Part shown: positions 1 through 7,289 of the stretch, piece by piece
Layout: each line of letters starts with the position of its first letter
How positions within the stretch are numbered: the stretch's first letter is position 1
NCBI GenBank assembly: GCA_905201505.1
Contig: CAJKOJ010000038.1
Span: forward strand, 1 to 18,720
Direction of reading: 5' to 3'
Source of the DNA: an uncultured Eubacteriales bacterium
Lineage (GTDB): Bacteria > Bacillota > Clostridia > Lachnospirales > CAG-274
Length of the DNA stretch: 18,720 bases
Position numbers and translations under genes: made by a program
The notes under the pieces: generated by a model
Database searches by the model: none
Seen by the model: the letters and a program-made list of their open reading frames with translations, nothing else
Told to the model about the DNA's origin: nothing

Positions 1-8
1 TAAAAGTA

Positions 9-37
9 TTGACTGTACTCTCTATTTTGAGTATAAT
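9..37 (+). promoter_or_regulatory. Sigma-A-type promoter of the SLOG-family gene
   Basis: TTGACT at 9-14 (5 of 6 to consensus) is followed after exactly 17 nt by a perfect TATAAT at 32-37. Transcription would start near 44, about 40 nt before the start codon. No operator-like repeat is visible around it. Confidence 0.85.
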
Positions 38-85
38 AGTGTTGTATTATTAAAATAGAACATATAGGAAAGGTAGGTGCATACA

Positions 86-565
86 ATGAATAATTATAAT
101 TATCCCATATGTACTATTTTGGGCAAAAGCAATCTGTATTTTTCATATTCAAATGATGACTGTATAAATTTCAAAAAAAACATATACACCAATATTGAAG
201 AAATATATAAAAGCGGAGTTAAAGACTTTTTTTGTAACTGTGAACGTGGTGCTGCAATGTGGTCGGCTTCAAGTGTCATTTCTTTAAGAGAAATATATAG
301 AGATGTTGGTCTTCATTTAATAATTCCCTTTGAAGAACAAGCAAACAATTGGAATGACTCTTTACGAGAAGAATATTTTAAAATACACGAACTTGCTGAC
401 TCAGTTAAAATATTAAAGCCAAATGAATATGATAATAATAAACGTAATGAACACTGCGAAAAATATATGATCGATAGAAGCACAGTTTTATTGACAGATA
501 GAGATAACATACTTATACCCTATTCAAGGGAAAAGGGTGTTAAAATAATTATATATGATAACTAA
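86..565 (+). CDS. SLOG-family (YpsA/DUF1273-like) protein
   Basis: A 159-residue protein resembling the YpsA/DUF1273 branch of the SLOG (Rossmann-like, nucleotide-ligand-binding) superfamily. What is seen: a loop with Cys-Glu-Arg-Gly-Ala-Ala about 50 residues in, at the place of the family's Gly-rich GALGFD-type loop; then IIPFEEQANNW, which matches the characteristic IPFEEQ...W block; then an RNEHCEKYMID stretch matching the RN..MVD block. The C-terminus is short: the usual GGT-containing loop before the last strand is replaced by YSREKGVKIIIYDN. I chose ATG 86 over the in-frame GTG at 77, because the AGGAAAGGTAGG ribosome binding site (67-77) overlaps that GTG. The gene is monocistronic, between its own promoter and terminator. 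Bacillus YpsA has been linked to cell division and other SLOG proteins to nucleotide signalling; the role here is unknown. It is a divergent member with an altered ligand loop. Confidence 0.75.
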   Translation: MNNYNYPICTILGKSNLYFSYSNDDCINFKKNIYTNIEEIYKSGVKDFFCNCERGAAMWSASSVISLREIYRDVGLHLIIPFEEQANNWNDSLREEYFKIHELADSVKILKPNEYDNNKRNEHCEKYMIDRSTVLLTDRDNILIPYSREKGVKIIIYDN

Positions 566-569
566 AAAT

Positions 570-593
570 AAAAACCGGGAAAACCCGGTTTTT
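570..593. terminator. Bidirectional intrinsic terminator
   Basis: AAAAACCGGG (570-579) and CCCGGTTTTT (584-593) form a perfect 10-bp stem with an AAAA loop. The hairpin is flanked by T-rich sequence on the right and A-rich sequence on the left, so it can end both the plus-strand gene ending at 565 and the minus-strand symporter gene ending at 613. Confidence 0.9.
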
Positions 594-612
594 ATTTTAT
601 TCAAATATTCTT

Positions 613-1881
613 TTAATTTCTGTAAAAAACTTCTTTATCAAGAGATTTTGCCTGGTGAGAAACTATAGTTGTACATACAGCATCACCTGTAATATTTACA
701 GCCGTACGCATCATATCCAGTATTCTGTCAATACCCATAATAAGAGCTATTCCCTCGGTAGGCAGACCTACAGAGGACAAAACCATAGCCAATGTAACCA
801 GTCCCACAGAAGGAACACCTGCCGTTCCTATTGAAGCCAGTGTAGCTGTTGTAACAACAGTCACAAGATCAGCACTTGAAAGACTGATGCCATATACCTG
901 AGCAATAAATATAACTGCAACACCCTGCATAATTGAAGTACCGTCCATATTTACTGTTGCACCAAGAGGTATAGTAAATGACGATATTCTTTTAGAAACA
1001 CCAACCTTTTTTTCCAATGTATCAATAGATAAAGGAATAGTTGAATTAGATGTCGCTGTTGTAAAAGCAAACGTCATAACAGGTGCAAACTTTTTAATAA
1101 ATTTAAATGGATTTAATCTTGTAAATATAAACAGAAGAACCTGATATACAACAAAACACTGAATAGCAAGAGCACAAGTAACCGATCCCATATATTTAAG
1201 CATGGGCAGAAAAGCAGAAAACCCAATACCCGCAAATGTCTTTGCAATAAGACAAAACACACCAATAGGAGCAGCTTTCATAACTGCCATAGTCATTTCC
1301 ATCATAATATCATTAAACTGGCTGAAAAAATTAGAAACATTTGATACTGAGCTTCCCATTTTTGCAAGCAAAATGCCCACAAAAAGAGCAAAAACAATAA
1401 TTGGCAGCATATCCCCGCTTGCCATAGCACCTATAGGATTTTTAGGTATAATATTTAAAATTGTGTCTGCAAAGCCAATTGTTTCAGTTGAAGCAATTTC
1501 AGCAGTTTCAACATTTTGAATATTAACACCTATACCGGGATTGATAACAGTGGCAACACTTAATGCCACACATACAGCTACAGCAGTAGTAAATAAATAA
1601 AACACCACAGCCTTAATGCCAACCTTACCAAGCGTTTTAGTATCTCCTATAGCCATACTTCCGCACACAAGAGAGCAAAACACCAAAGGTACAACAAGCA
1701 TCTGCATAAACCTTATAAACCCCTGTCCAAGTATATACAGCACACCGTTTATAATTACTGTATCCTTAATATATCCTGCCGGCATATAATAATGAATTAA
1801 TACACCCATCACTGCACCTGTTATAAGAGCTATAAATATCTGAGTTGACAAGCCCGCTTTTTTCTTTTTATTTTCTGACAT
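613..1881 (-). CDS. Dicarboxylate/amino acid:cation symporter (DAACS family, GltP/GltT-like)
   Basis: An inner-membrane Na+- or H+-coupled symporter of 422 residues, the normal length for the glutamate/aspartate transporter (SDF) family, with about eight hydrophobic segments. Family motifs are intact: the serine-rich hairpin-1 motif TATSNSTIPL (about 275-284), NMDGTS in TM7 (about 311-316), the hairpin-2 stretch GTAGVPSVGL, and TM8 with DMMRTAVNITGD. In TM8, Asp389, Arg392, Thr393, Asn396 and Asp400 line up with GltPh Asp394, Arg397, Thr398, Asn401 and Asp405. The arginine binds the acidic side chain in aspartate/glutamate carriers, so aspartate or glutamate is the likely substrate; this is inference. 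ATG 1881 has AGGAGGT about 10 nt upstream and is preferred to the in-frame TTG at 1890, which almost touches that site. It lies 1 nt after the rmlD-like stop codon, so the two genes are cotranscribed and probably translationally coupled. Confidence 0.92.
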   Translation of the reverse strand: MSENKKKKAGLSTQIFIALITGAVMGVLIHYYMPAGYIKDTVIINGVLYILGQGFIRFMQMLVVPLVFCSLVCGSMAIGDTKTLGKVGIKAVVFYLFTTAVAVCVALSVATVINPGIGVNIQNVETAEIASTETIGFADTILNIIPKNPIGAMASGDMLPIIVFALFVGILLAKMGSSVSNVSNFFSQFNDIMMEMTMAVMKAAPIGVFCLIAKTFAGIGFSAFLPMLKYMGSVTCALAIQCFVVYQVLLFIFTRLNPFKFIKKFAPVMTFAFTTATSNSTIPLSIDTLEKKVGVSKRISSFTIPLGATVNMDGTSIMQGVAVIFIAQVYGISLSSADLVTVVTTATLASIGTAGVPSVGLVTLAMVLSSVGLPTEGIALIMGIDRILDMMRTAVNITGDAVCTTIVSHQAKSLDKEVFYRN

Positions 1882-1882
1882 A

Positions 1883-2719
1883 TTACACAAGACCTCCTGT
1901 CTTTGTTATATGTTTTTTTAGGGCAGTTTTCCAGTCACAAGGCTCCTCAAGTCCGTCAATTCTAAGCATCATATTATCCAGTACAGAATAACTGCCATAA
2001 TCAGCTTCTACAGCCTTTAACTCAATTTTACCTTCATTGTCTGAATATTTTATTATCTCTTTTGCAAATTCATATCTGCTGCAATATCCCCTGCAAACTG
2101 CATGATAAATTCCAAAGCAGTCGTTATCTATAAACTGAGTTACAACCTTTGCAAGTTCTTCAGCACTTGTGGGAGAAGCATATTGATTTACAGGCACCTC
2201 AAGGACCTTTTCCTTTCCTATTGCCTCTAGCACTGAATTCACAAAATCCTTTCCTGTGCCATATACCCACGAACTCCTTACAATAACATATCTGTTTGAT
2301 AAATCTTCAATAAATCTTTCCCCTGCATATTTAGATTTACCATACATTGTTTTAGGATGCACAGTATCAAATTCATTATAAGGTCTATCCTGTTCAGCAT
2401 CAAAAACATCATCAGTTGAAAGCTGTATTAGCTTAGCTCCTATTGACTGAGCTTCAACAGCAAGATTTCTCGGTCCAATGGCATTTACTGCATAGGCTCC
2501 TTCCGGGTTTTGTTCGCAAACCTCAATGTCAGTAATACCTGCACAATTTATAATTACATCAGGTCTTGTACTTGCTATATACTTATGCACAATGTTTCTG
2601 TCAGTTACATCAACTTCATCAGCATCTGTAAGAAACATCTTATATTTCAAACAATCAATTAAATCAATAAGAGCAGTTCCCACGTGCCCTTTTGCCCCAA
2701 CTATCCATATCTTTCTCAT
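1883..2719 (-). CDS. rfbD: dTDP-4-dehydrorhamnose reductase-like SDR (RmlD family)
   Basis: A 278-residue extended short-chain dehydrogenase of the RmlD family, which reduces dTDP-4-dehydrorhamnose to dTDP-L-rhamnose with NAD(P)H. What is seen: an N-terminal nucleotide-binding GAKGHVG (8-14), the family signature STDDVFD (101-107, usually STDYVFDG), the catalytic YGKSK with Tyr126 and Lys130, and a C-terminal block with SVLDN before a leucine. The Tyr-to-Asp change inside STDYVF is a small deviation. No rmlA, rmlB or rmlC is nearby; the only partner is the downstream symporter. It may therefore serve a dispersed rhamnose pathway or have another sugar-nucleotide (or SAM synthetase regulatory subunit-like, MAT2B) role. 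The start ATG is preceded by GGGAGGA at good spacing. Confidence 0.8.
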   Translation of the reverse strand: MRKIWIVGAKGHVGTALIDLIDCLKYKMFLTDADEVDVTDRNIVHKYIASTRPDVIINCAGITDIEVCEQNPEGAYAVNAIGPRNLAVEAQSIGAKLIQLSTDDVFDAEQDRPYNEFDTVHPKTMYGKSKYAGERFIEDLSNRYVIVRSSWVYGTGKDFVNSVLEAIGKEKVLEVPVNQYASPTSAEELAKVVTQFIDNDCFGIYHAVCRGYCSRYEFAKEIIKYSDNEGKIELKAVEADYGSYSVLDNMMLRIDGLEEPCDWKTALKKHITKTGGLV

Positions 2720-2745
2720 CTGTCTTCCTCCCTGAATTTATGTTT

Positions 2746-2773
2746 AAAAAAAGAGACAATATCTGTCCCTTTT
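2746..2773 (-). terminator. Intrinsic terminator after thiI
   Basis: Read on the minus strand, AAAAGGGACA (2773-2764) pairs with TGTCTCTTTT (2758-2749) across a 5-nt loop, with one G-U pair, and the stem runs into a T tract to 2746. It ends the prmA-rsmE-iscS-thiI unit before the rmlD-like gene. Some read-through may supply that gene, as I found no convincing promoter in the short gap. Confidence 0.75.
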
Positions 2774-2824
2774 AATCTGCATACTTATAAAAACAACGGA
2801 ACAGTTTTCACCCTTACTTCAAAC

Positions 2825-3997
2825 TTAAAATTCAATAATCTCTGTTTTTTCAACAGCCTCTGAAATAAGCTCATCCAGACCTTCAATTTTTCTTTCAATT
2901 GATTCAATAATAGATTTCTTTGGCTTTGTTTCAGGATGCTTTGCCACAAACACTGTACAGCAATCCTCATAAGGTCTTATAGAAATATCATAAGTGCCAA
3001 TCTTCACAGCAACATCAATTATTTCCTGCTTGTCCATTGCACATAACGGACGCAGAACAGGCATTTGTGCAGCAGGATCAATAGCCATTATAGCTTCCAT
3101 GGTCTGACTTGCTACCTGCCCGATACTGTCACCTGTAACAAGTGCCATTGATTTATTGCCATCTGCTATTTTCTGAGCTGCTTTTAGCATAGCTCTTTTA
3201 AGCAATATTGTCATTTTTTCAGGAGGAGTATTTTCATATATTTTAAGCTGTGTTTCAGTAAAAGGCACAATATAAAGTTTTAAGCTTCCCGTATATTTTG
3301 CAAGCTGTTCAGCAATATCAATAACCTTTTGTTTTGCTCTTTCTGATGTATAAGGAGGTGAATCGAAATAACAAGCTTCAATTTCAACACCTCTTTTTGC
3401 AGTAAGAAAAGCAGCCACAGGACTGTCAATTCCCCCTGACATAAGAACAGTTGCCTTACCGCTTGAACCATAAGGAAGACCTCCGTGCCCCATTATAAGT
3501 TTACTATAAACATAGGCATTGTTTCTTAATTCTACCATAAGCTTTACATCAGGATTGTGTACATCTACTGTAAGGTTTTCCAAATTGTGCAGAATATATC
3601 CCCCTACATCAGCACTTATTTCATTTCCCGTCATTGGATACCTTTTATCAGACCTTTTTGTAACAACTTTAAATGAAACACCACCCTTAGGATACTGATT
3701 TTTAAAATGTATTAAAGCGTGTTTTCTCAAACTTTCAATGCTCTGGTTCTCAAACTCTATACCTGGACATACCGCAGTTACCCCTAATATGTTTAAAACA
3801 ATTGGTATGACTGTGTCATAGTCAAATTCCCCTGCCTCATTTACAACAAGTATTCTCCCCTGTTCTTTATATACTCTGTAGCCTTCATAAGGCTTCAGTC
3901 TTTTAATAATTGTCCATATTAATCTGTTTTCAATTAAGTACCTGTTCTTGCCTCTCATGGCAATCTCACCGTATTTAACTAAAAGTACATTTCTCAT
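2825..3997 (-). CDS. thiI: tRNA 4-thiouridine sulfurtransferase ThiI
   Basis: ThiI adenylates U8 of tRNA and transfers sulfur to make 4-thiouridine; in some bacteria it also feeds thiamine thiazole synthesis. The 390-residue length is the rhodanese-less form typical of Gram-positive bacteria. What is seen: the N-terminal ferredoxin-like segment with VKYGEIAMRGKN, a THUMP domain (about 60-165), the PP-loop SGGIDSPVAAF (187-197), GDSIGQVASQT (290-300) and a C-terminal YEDCCTVFVAKHPETKP with adjacent cysteines 346-347 at the position of the catalytic cysteine. It starts 34 nt after the cysteine desulfurase, with AAGGAG before the ATG. As with Bacillus NifZ-ThiI, the adjacent desulfurase is the likely sulfur donor, replacing the missing rhodanese domain. 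Confidence 0.95.
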   Translation of the reverse strand: MRNVLLVKYGEIAMRGKNRYLIENRLIWTIIKRLKPYEGYRVYKEQGRILVVNEAGEFDYDTVIPIVLNILGVTAVCPGIEFENQSIESLRKHALIHFKNQYPKGGVSFKVVTKRSDKRYPMTGNEISADVGGYILHNLENLTVDVHNPDVKLMVELRNNAYVYSKLIMGHGGLPYGSSGKATVLMSGGIDSPVAAFLTAKRGVEIEACYFDSPPYTSERAKQKVIDIAEQLAKYTGSLKLYIVPFTETQLKIYENTPPEKMTILLKRAMLKAAQKIADGNKSMALVTGDSIGQVASQTMEAIMAIDPAAQMPVLRPLCAMDKQEIIDVAVKIGTYDISIRPYEDCCTVFVAKHPETKPKKSIIESIERKIEGLDELISEAVEKTEIIEF

Positions 3998-4031
3998 TTT
4001 TTTCTCCTTACAAAAATAAACTTTACTTTAT

Positions 4032-5168
4032 TTACCTTGGTACAAATCTTCTCAATAAAGGTACTTGTCTTTTTAAGCTTTCAACCGCTTTTTCTGCTTC
4101 TTCCACAGTATTTTCTCCCGAAAAGCTAAACCTAACAGCACTTCCTCCTCTTCCGTCAGCAACATAGTCCACAATTTTTTTCTTTTCCTTAACCCTTGAC
4201 GAGCACGCAGAACCTGTTGCCACATAAATACCGTCGTTTTCAAGAGCGTGTAAAAGCACTTCGCCTTTAACATCTTTAAAACTTAAATTGAGTATATAAG
4301 GCGACCCCTTTTCTCTGTCACCGTTTACATAAACTCCATCAATCTCATCTGTAATTTTAAGCAAAGTATTTTTCACTTCACTTACCTTTTTATAATTTTC
4401 ATCTATATTCTTAATTGCAATATTACAGGCCTCACCCATAGCCACAATAGCATAAGTGTTTTCAGTACCCGGTCTGAACCCCTTTTCCTGACCTCCGCCA
4501 AAGTGCAGATTGCTGACCCTGACGCCCTTTTTAATATACATAGCACCAACACCCTTTGGTCCCTGTATCTTATGGGAGCTTATTGTTATAATATCTGCAT
4601 TTTTACAGTTTATTTTATGCTTTCCGAAAGCCTGCACACAGTCTGTATGGAAAATACAGTTTTTATTCTTTTCTTTTATTACAGAATAAATTCTTTCTAT
4701 ATCCTGTACTGTTCCAATTTCATTATTGACATACATAATACTTACAAGAATAGTATTTTCATTAACAGCTTCTTCAAGCTCATTTATATTAATATAACCC
4801 TTTTCATCTACATTTAAAGTTATAACCTCAAAGCCTCTTTTTTCAAGTTCCTTGTAACTATCTGTAACAGATGGGTGTTCAATATTCATAGTTACAACAC
4901 GATTACCTCTTTTTTTATAAGCGTCAGCAACACCCAGTACTGCAGTATTATTTGCCTCAGTACCTCCGCTTGTAAAATATATTTCATCAGGCTCAGCTTT
5001 TATAGCCTCTGCAATAATTTTTCTTGCCCTTGTAACTTCCTTTTCAACTTCAAAGCCTAACTTATGCAGTGAAGAAGGATTTGCAAAGCCTGTTTTCATA
5101 AATTCATACATTTTTTCAAGCACAGTATCATTTACTTTCGTTGTAGATGCATTATCAAAGTAAATCAC
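4032..5168 (-). CDS. Cysteine desulfurase (NifS/IscS family)
   Basis: A PLP-dependent class V aminotransferase-fold enzyme that releases sulfur from cysteine as a persulfide and passes it to an acceptor, here most likely ThiI. In its 378 residues: N-terminal YFDNASTT, NIEHPS with His98 in the cofactor/substrate position, the PLP-binding lysine Lys200 in SSHKIQGPKG, RPGTENT, and the catalytic Cys322 in ATGSACSS. The start is GTG at 5168, with GGAGG seven nt upstream; there is no in-frame ATG near the DNAST block. It begins 2 nt after the rsmE stop. No iscU or iscR is nearby, which favours a tRNA-thiolation role over general Fe-S assembly. That assignment comes from context. Confidence 0.92.
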   Translation of the reverse strand: MIYFDNASTTKVNDTVLEKMYEFMKTGFANPSSLHKLGFEVEKEVTRARKIIAEAIKAEPDEIYFTSGGTEANNTAVLGVADAYKKRGNRVVTMNIEHPSVTDSYKELEKRGFEVITLNVDEKGYININELEEAVNENTILVSIMYVNNEIGTVQDIERIYSVIKEKNKNCIFHTDCVQAFGKHKINCKNADIITISSHKIQGPKGVGAMYIKKGVRVSNLHFGGGQEKGFRPGTENTYAIVAMGEACNIAIKNIDENYKKVSEVKNTLLKITDEIDGVYVNGDREKGSPYILNLSFKDVKGEVLLHALENDGIYVATGSACSSRVKEKKKIVDYVADGRGGSAVRFSFSGENTVEEAEKAVESLKRQVPLLRRFVPR

Positions 5169-5170
5169 AA

Positions 5171-5899
5171 CTAATCCTCCAATTCATACAGCAAAATAAC
5201 AGAAGCAACGAGACCTGCTGTTTCTGTTCTAAGTATTCTTCTTCCCAATGTAACAGAGCTTATGCCTCTTTCTTTTGCAAAACTTATTTCCTCTTCAGAA
5301 AATCCACCCTCAGGTCCTATAAATATACCTATACTTTCCCCCCTGAATTCCTTTGCAAAACTTTTAAGAGAATTATCCCTTTCCTTTTCATAAGGAATAA
5401 TAGCACTGTCAAGTCCTGCCGCCTCAATTACAGCATCTTTAAAACTCATTATGCCGCACACTCTTGGTATTTTACCTCTTCCGCACTGTTTTGCAGCCGC
5501 TTCCGCAATTTTATTCCACCTCTGTAGCTTTTTTTCTTCCTTACCCTCAAGCTTAACAACCGTATGTTCTGTTTTAACAGGCACAATTCTATCAATACCT
5601 ATCTCAATACATTTTTGAATAACAAGTTCCATTTTATCAGCCTTAGGCAAACCTTGGTATAATGTTATTTTGATACTGGGCTCATTGTTATTTGAAAAAA
5701 TATCCGTGATTTTAGCAGCAACACTGCCTTTTGTTATTTCTTCAATTTCACATTCATAGTCTCTGCCCTCACCATCGCATACAGTTATTTTATCACCAAT
5801 TTTAGCTCTTAAAACATTTCCGATGTGTTTTGCATTGTCACCTTCAAGAGTTATGATATGGTCATTTATATTTTCTTTACTTACAAAAAACTTAGGCAT
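5171..5899 (-). CDS. rsmE: 16S rRNA (uracil-1498-N3)-methyltransferase RsmE
   Basis: A SPOUT-class knotted methyltransferase of 242 residues that methylates N3 of U1498 in the decoding region of 16S rRNA using SAM. The N-terminal PUA-like part includes HIGNVLRAKIGD (about 25-36). The family-specific QKCIEIGIDRIVPV and EAAAKQCGRGKIP lie in the middle. The SAM-binding knot shows IGPEGGF (194-200) and LGRRILRTETA (218-228). AAGGAG precedes the ATG. It sits between a 46-codon ORF (26-nt gap) and the cysteine desulfurase (2-nt gap), inside an operon of translation-apparatus modification genes. Confidence 0.95.
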   Translation of the reverse strand: MPKFFVSKENINDHIITLEGDNAKHIGNVLRAKIGDKITVCDGEGRDYECEIEEITKGSVAAKITDIFSNNNEPSIKITLYQGLPKADKMELVIQKCIEIGIDRIVPVKTEHTVVKLEGKEEKKLQRWNKIAEAAAKQCGRGKIPRVCGIMSFKDAVIEAAGLDSAIIPYEKERDNSLKSFAKEFRGESIGIFIGPEGGFSEEEISFAKERGISSVTLGRRILRTETAGLVASVILLYELED

Positions 5900-5925
5900 A
5901 AAAACTCCTTATAATCAGATATATG

Positions 5926-6066
5926 TTATAATTTCAAAAAATCTCGCACCTTTTTTAAATAAGTGTTAACCCACCTTATACGTCCTCCAAAATTAAACAA
6001 ACGTACTCCCGCAATCCTTACAGGAGAAGTTTTTTCCGGAAATAAAATTTCTTTTATTCTCACCAT
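5926..6066 (-). CDS. Small basic protein of unknown function between prmA and rsmE
   Basis: A 46-codon ORF beginning MVRIKEILFPEKTSPVRIAG and ending YLKKVRDFLKL. It has a good ribosome binding site: AAAGGA is separated from the ATG by 7-8 nt. It lies in the same direction and within the same transcript as prmA (74 nt upstream) and rsmE (26 nt downstream). The product would be strongly basic (about 12 Lys/Arg), with no signal peptide or membrane segment, and could bind RNA. I do not recognise a family. Without the ORF this 240-nt stretch would be empty spacer in an otherwise tight operon. It could be a real small protein, a translated leader for rsmE, or chance. Confidence 0.5.
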   Translation of the reverse strand: MVRIKEILFPEKTSPVRIAGVRLFNFGGRIRWVNTYLKKVRDFLKL

Positions 6067-6140
6067 TACACAATCCTTTATTATATTGCAATTTAACTAA
6101 AAACAGCCTTACAAATGTGATTTTAAATTACTTAACATAC

Positions 6141-7115
6141 CTATTCCTTAATAGATGTTATACAGACCCATTCATCTTTAGTTGCTGTATTCACAACTTT
6201 TAATCCGCACTTATCAAGAGCATCATACACATCTTGAATTCTGTCCTTAATAATTCCTGATGCAATAAATACTCCGCCCTTTTTTAGCTGAGCAGGCACA
6301 ACAGGACTTACAGCACATATTACATCAGCTATAATATTAGCCACTACCACATCATACTTATCATAGCCTATTTCATCCTGAAGTTCTTTATCATCTATTA
6401 CATTTCCGCTTGTAACATAATACTTACTTACATCAACACCGCTTAACTCTGCATTTTCATAAGCAGTCTTTATGGCATTTGCATCTATATCTACAGCAAA
6501 TGCAGACTTAGCTCCAAGCAAAAGAGAAATAATTGAAAGTATACCGCTTCCACAGCCTAAATCAACTACAACAGACTCCTCGTTAATATACTTTTCAAGT
6601 TCAAGCATACAAAGCTGTGTAGTCTGATGCAGACCTGTACCAAAAACGTGACCTGGATTGATATTAAACACTACTCTGCCATCGGGTATTTCACAATCTT
6701 CCCAGACAGGTTTTATAAATATTCTGTTGCCTACGGCAAAAGGCTTGTAAAAATCTCTCCACTTATTAAGCCATTCCTCATCATTAAGATTAGATGTAGT
6801 TTCAATAATAAGCCTTCCTAAGTCAAGTCCAATATCCATACTTTTTAGGCTATTTATTGCTGCCTTTATATTCATCAGTATTTCTTCACCATAAGGATTA
6901 TCACTCACATAAACAGTAATCTTAGTTTCTCCTACCGGCTTATTTAAAAGTTCCTCATCAACATAATCCCAGTAAGTTGAACTTGTTGTAAGGTATTCCT
7001 TCATTTCATTGTCATCTTCAACCTGAATGCCATTAATACCGCAATCCATCAGTACAGCAGTCACAGGCTCAATTCCTTCTGTTGTAGTATATATTTTTAC
7101 CTCTGTCCATTCCAT
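6141..7115 (-). CDS. prmA: Ribosomal protein L11 methyltransferase PrmA
   Basis: A class I SAM-dependent enzyme that trimethylates amino groups of ribosomal protein L11. It has 324 residues, near the usual 300-315. The N-terminal substrate-binding domain (1-110) is followed by EEWLNKWRDFYKPFAVGNR, then PGHVFGTGLHQTT (154-166, usually PGMAFGTGTHETT), motif I DLGCGSGIL (185-193), the acidic residue of VDIDANA, and ANIIAD (259-264). The Glu-to-Gln and Thr-to-Leu changes in the FGTG loop are minor variants. AGGAGG lies 8 nt before the ATG. It is the first gene of the unit that continues to thiI. Confidence 0.93.
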   Translation of the reverse strand: MEWTEVKIYTTTEGIEPVTAVLMDCGINGIQVEDDNEMKEYLTTSSTYWDYVDEELLNKPVGETKITVYVSDNPYGEEILMNIKAAINSLKSMDIGLDLGRLIIETTSNLNDEEWLNKWRDFYKPFAVGNRIFIKPVWEDCEIPDGRVVFNINPGHVFGTGLHQTTQLCMLELEKYINEESVVVDLGCGSGILSIISLLLGAKSAFAVDIDANAIKTAYENAELSGVDVSKYYVTSGNVIDDKELQDEIGYDKYDVVVANIIADVICAVSPVVPAQLKKGGVFIASGIIKDRIQDVYDALDKCGLKVVNTATKDEWVCITSIKE

Positions 7116-7144
7116 AGCATAATCCTCCTATTTTAATTACTATA

Positions 7145-7173
7145 ATAATATCACAATTTATGCTATTTTACAA
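7145..7173 (-). promoter_or_regulatory. Probable promoter of the prmA-thiI operon
   Basis: On the minus strand, TTGTAA (7173-7168) and TATTAT (7150-7145) are separated by 17 nt. The -10 box matches 5 of 6 and has a TG two bases from it; the -35 box matches 4 of 6. It ends about 30 nt upstream of the prmA start, leaving room for the AGGAGG site. Confidence 0.55.
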
Positions 7174-7250
7174 GTACGGGCATAACTGCCTTTTTAACCA
7201 ATAATAAATATTGTATATAACAAAAAATTAATTTTTCTGCTTAAATGCAA

Positions 7251-7281
7251 ACAAAAAACGCAAATCATTAAAGATTTACGT
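7251..7281 (-). terminator. Intrinsic terminator after pfkA
   Basis: On the minus strand, ACGTAAATC (7281-7273) pairs with GATTTGCGT (7266-7258) across a 6-nt loop, with one G-U pair. Six T (7257-7252) follow directly. It separates the phosphofructokinase unit from the prmA operon. Confidence 0.8.
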
Positions 7282-7289
7282 CCTTTAAT

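Noticed and set aside
2774..2824. Promoter for the rmlD-symporter pair between thiI and its terminator
   Set aside because: A TATAAG-like -10 is present, but no acceptable -35 lies at 16-18 nt, so it was not called.
7176..7197. Small GGCA-TAAC-TGCC hairpin followed by five T on the plus strand, upstream of prmA
   Set aside because: The stem is only 4 bp, no plus-strand gene ends there, and its place just upstream of the prmA promoter gives it no clear role.
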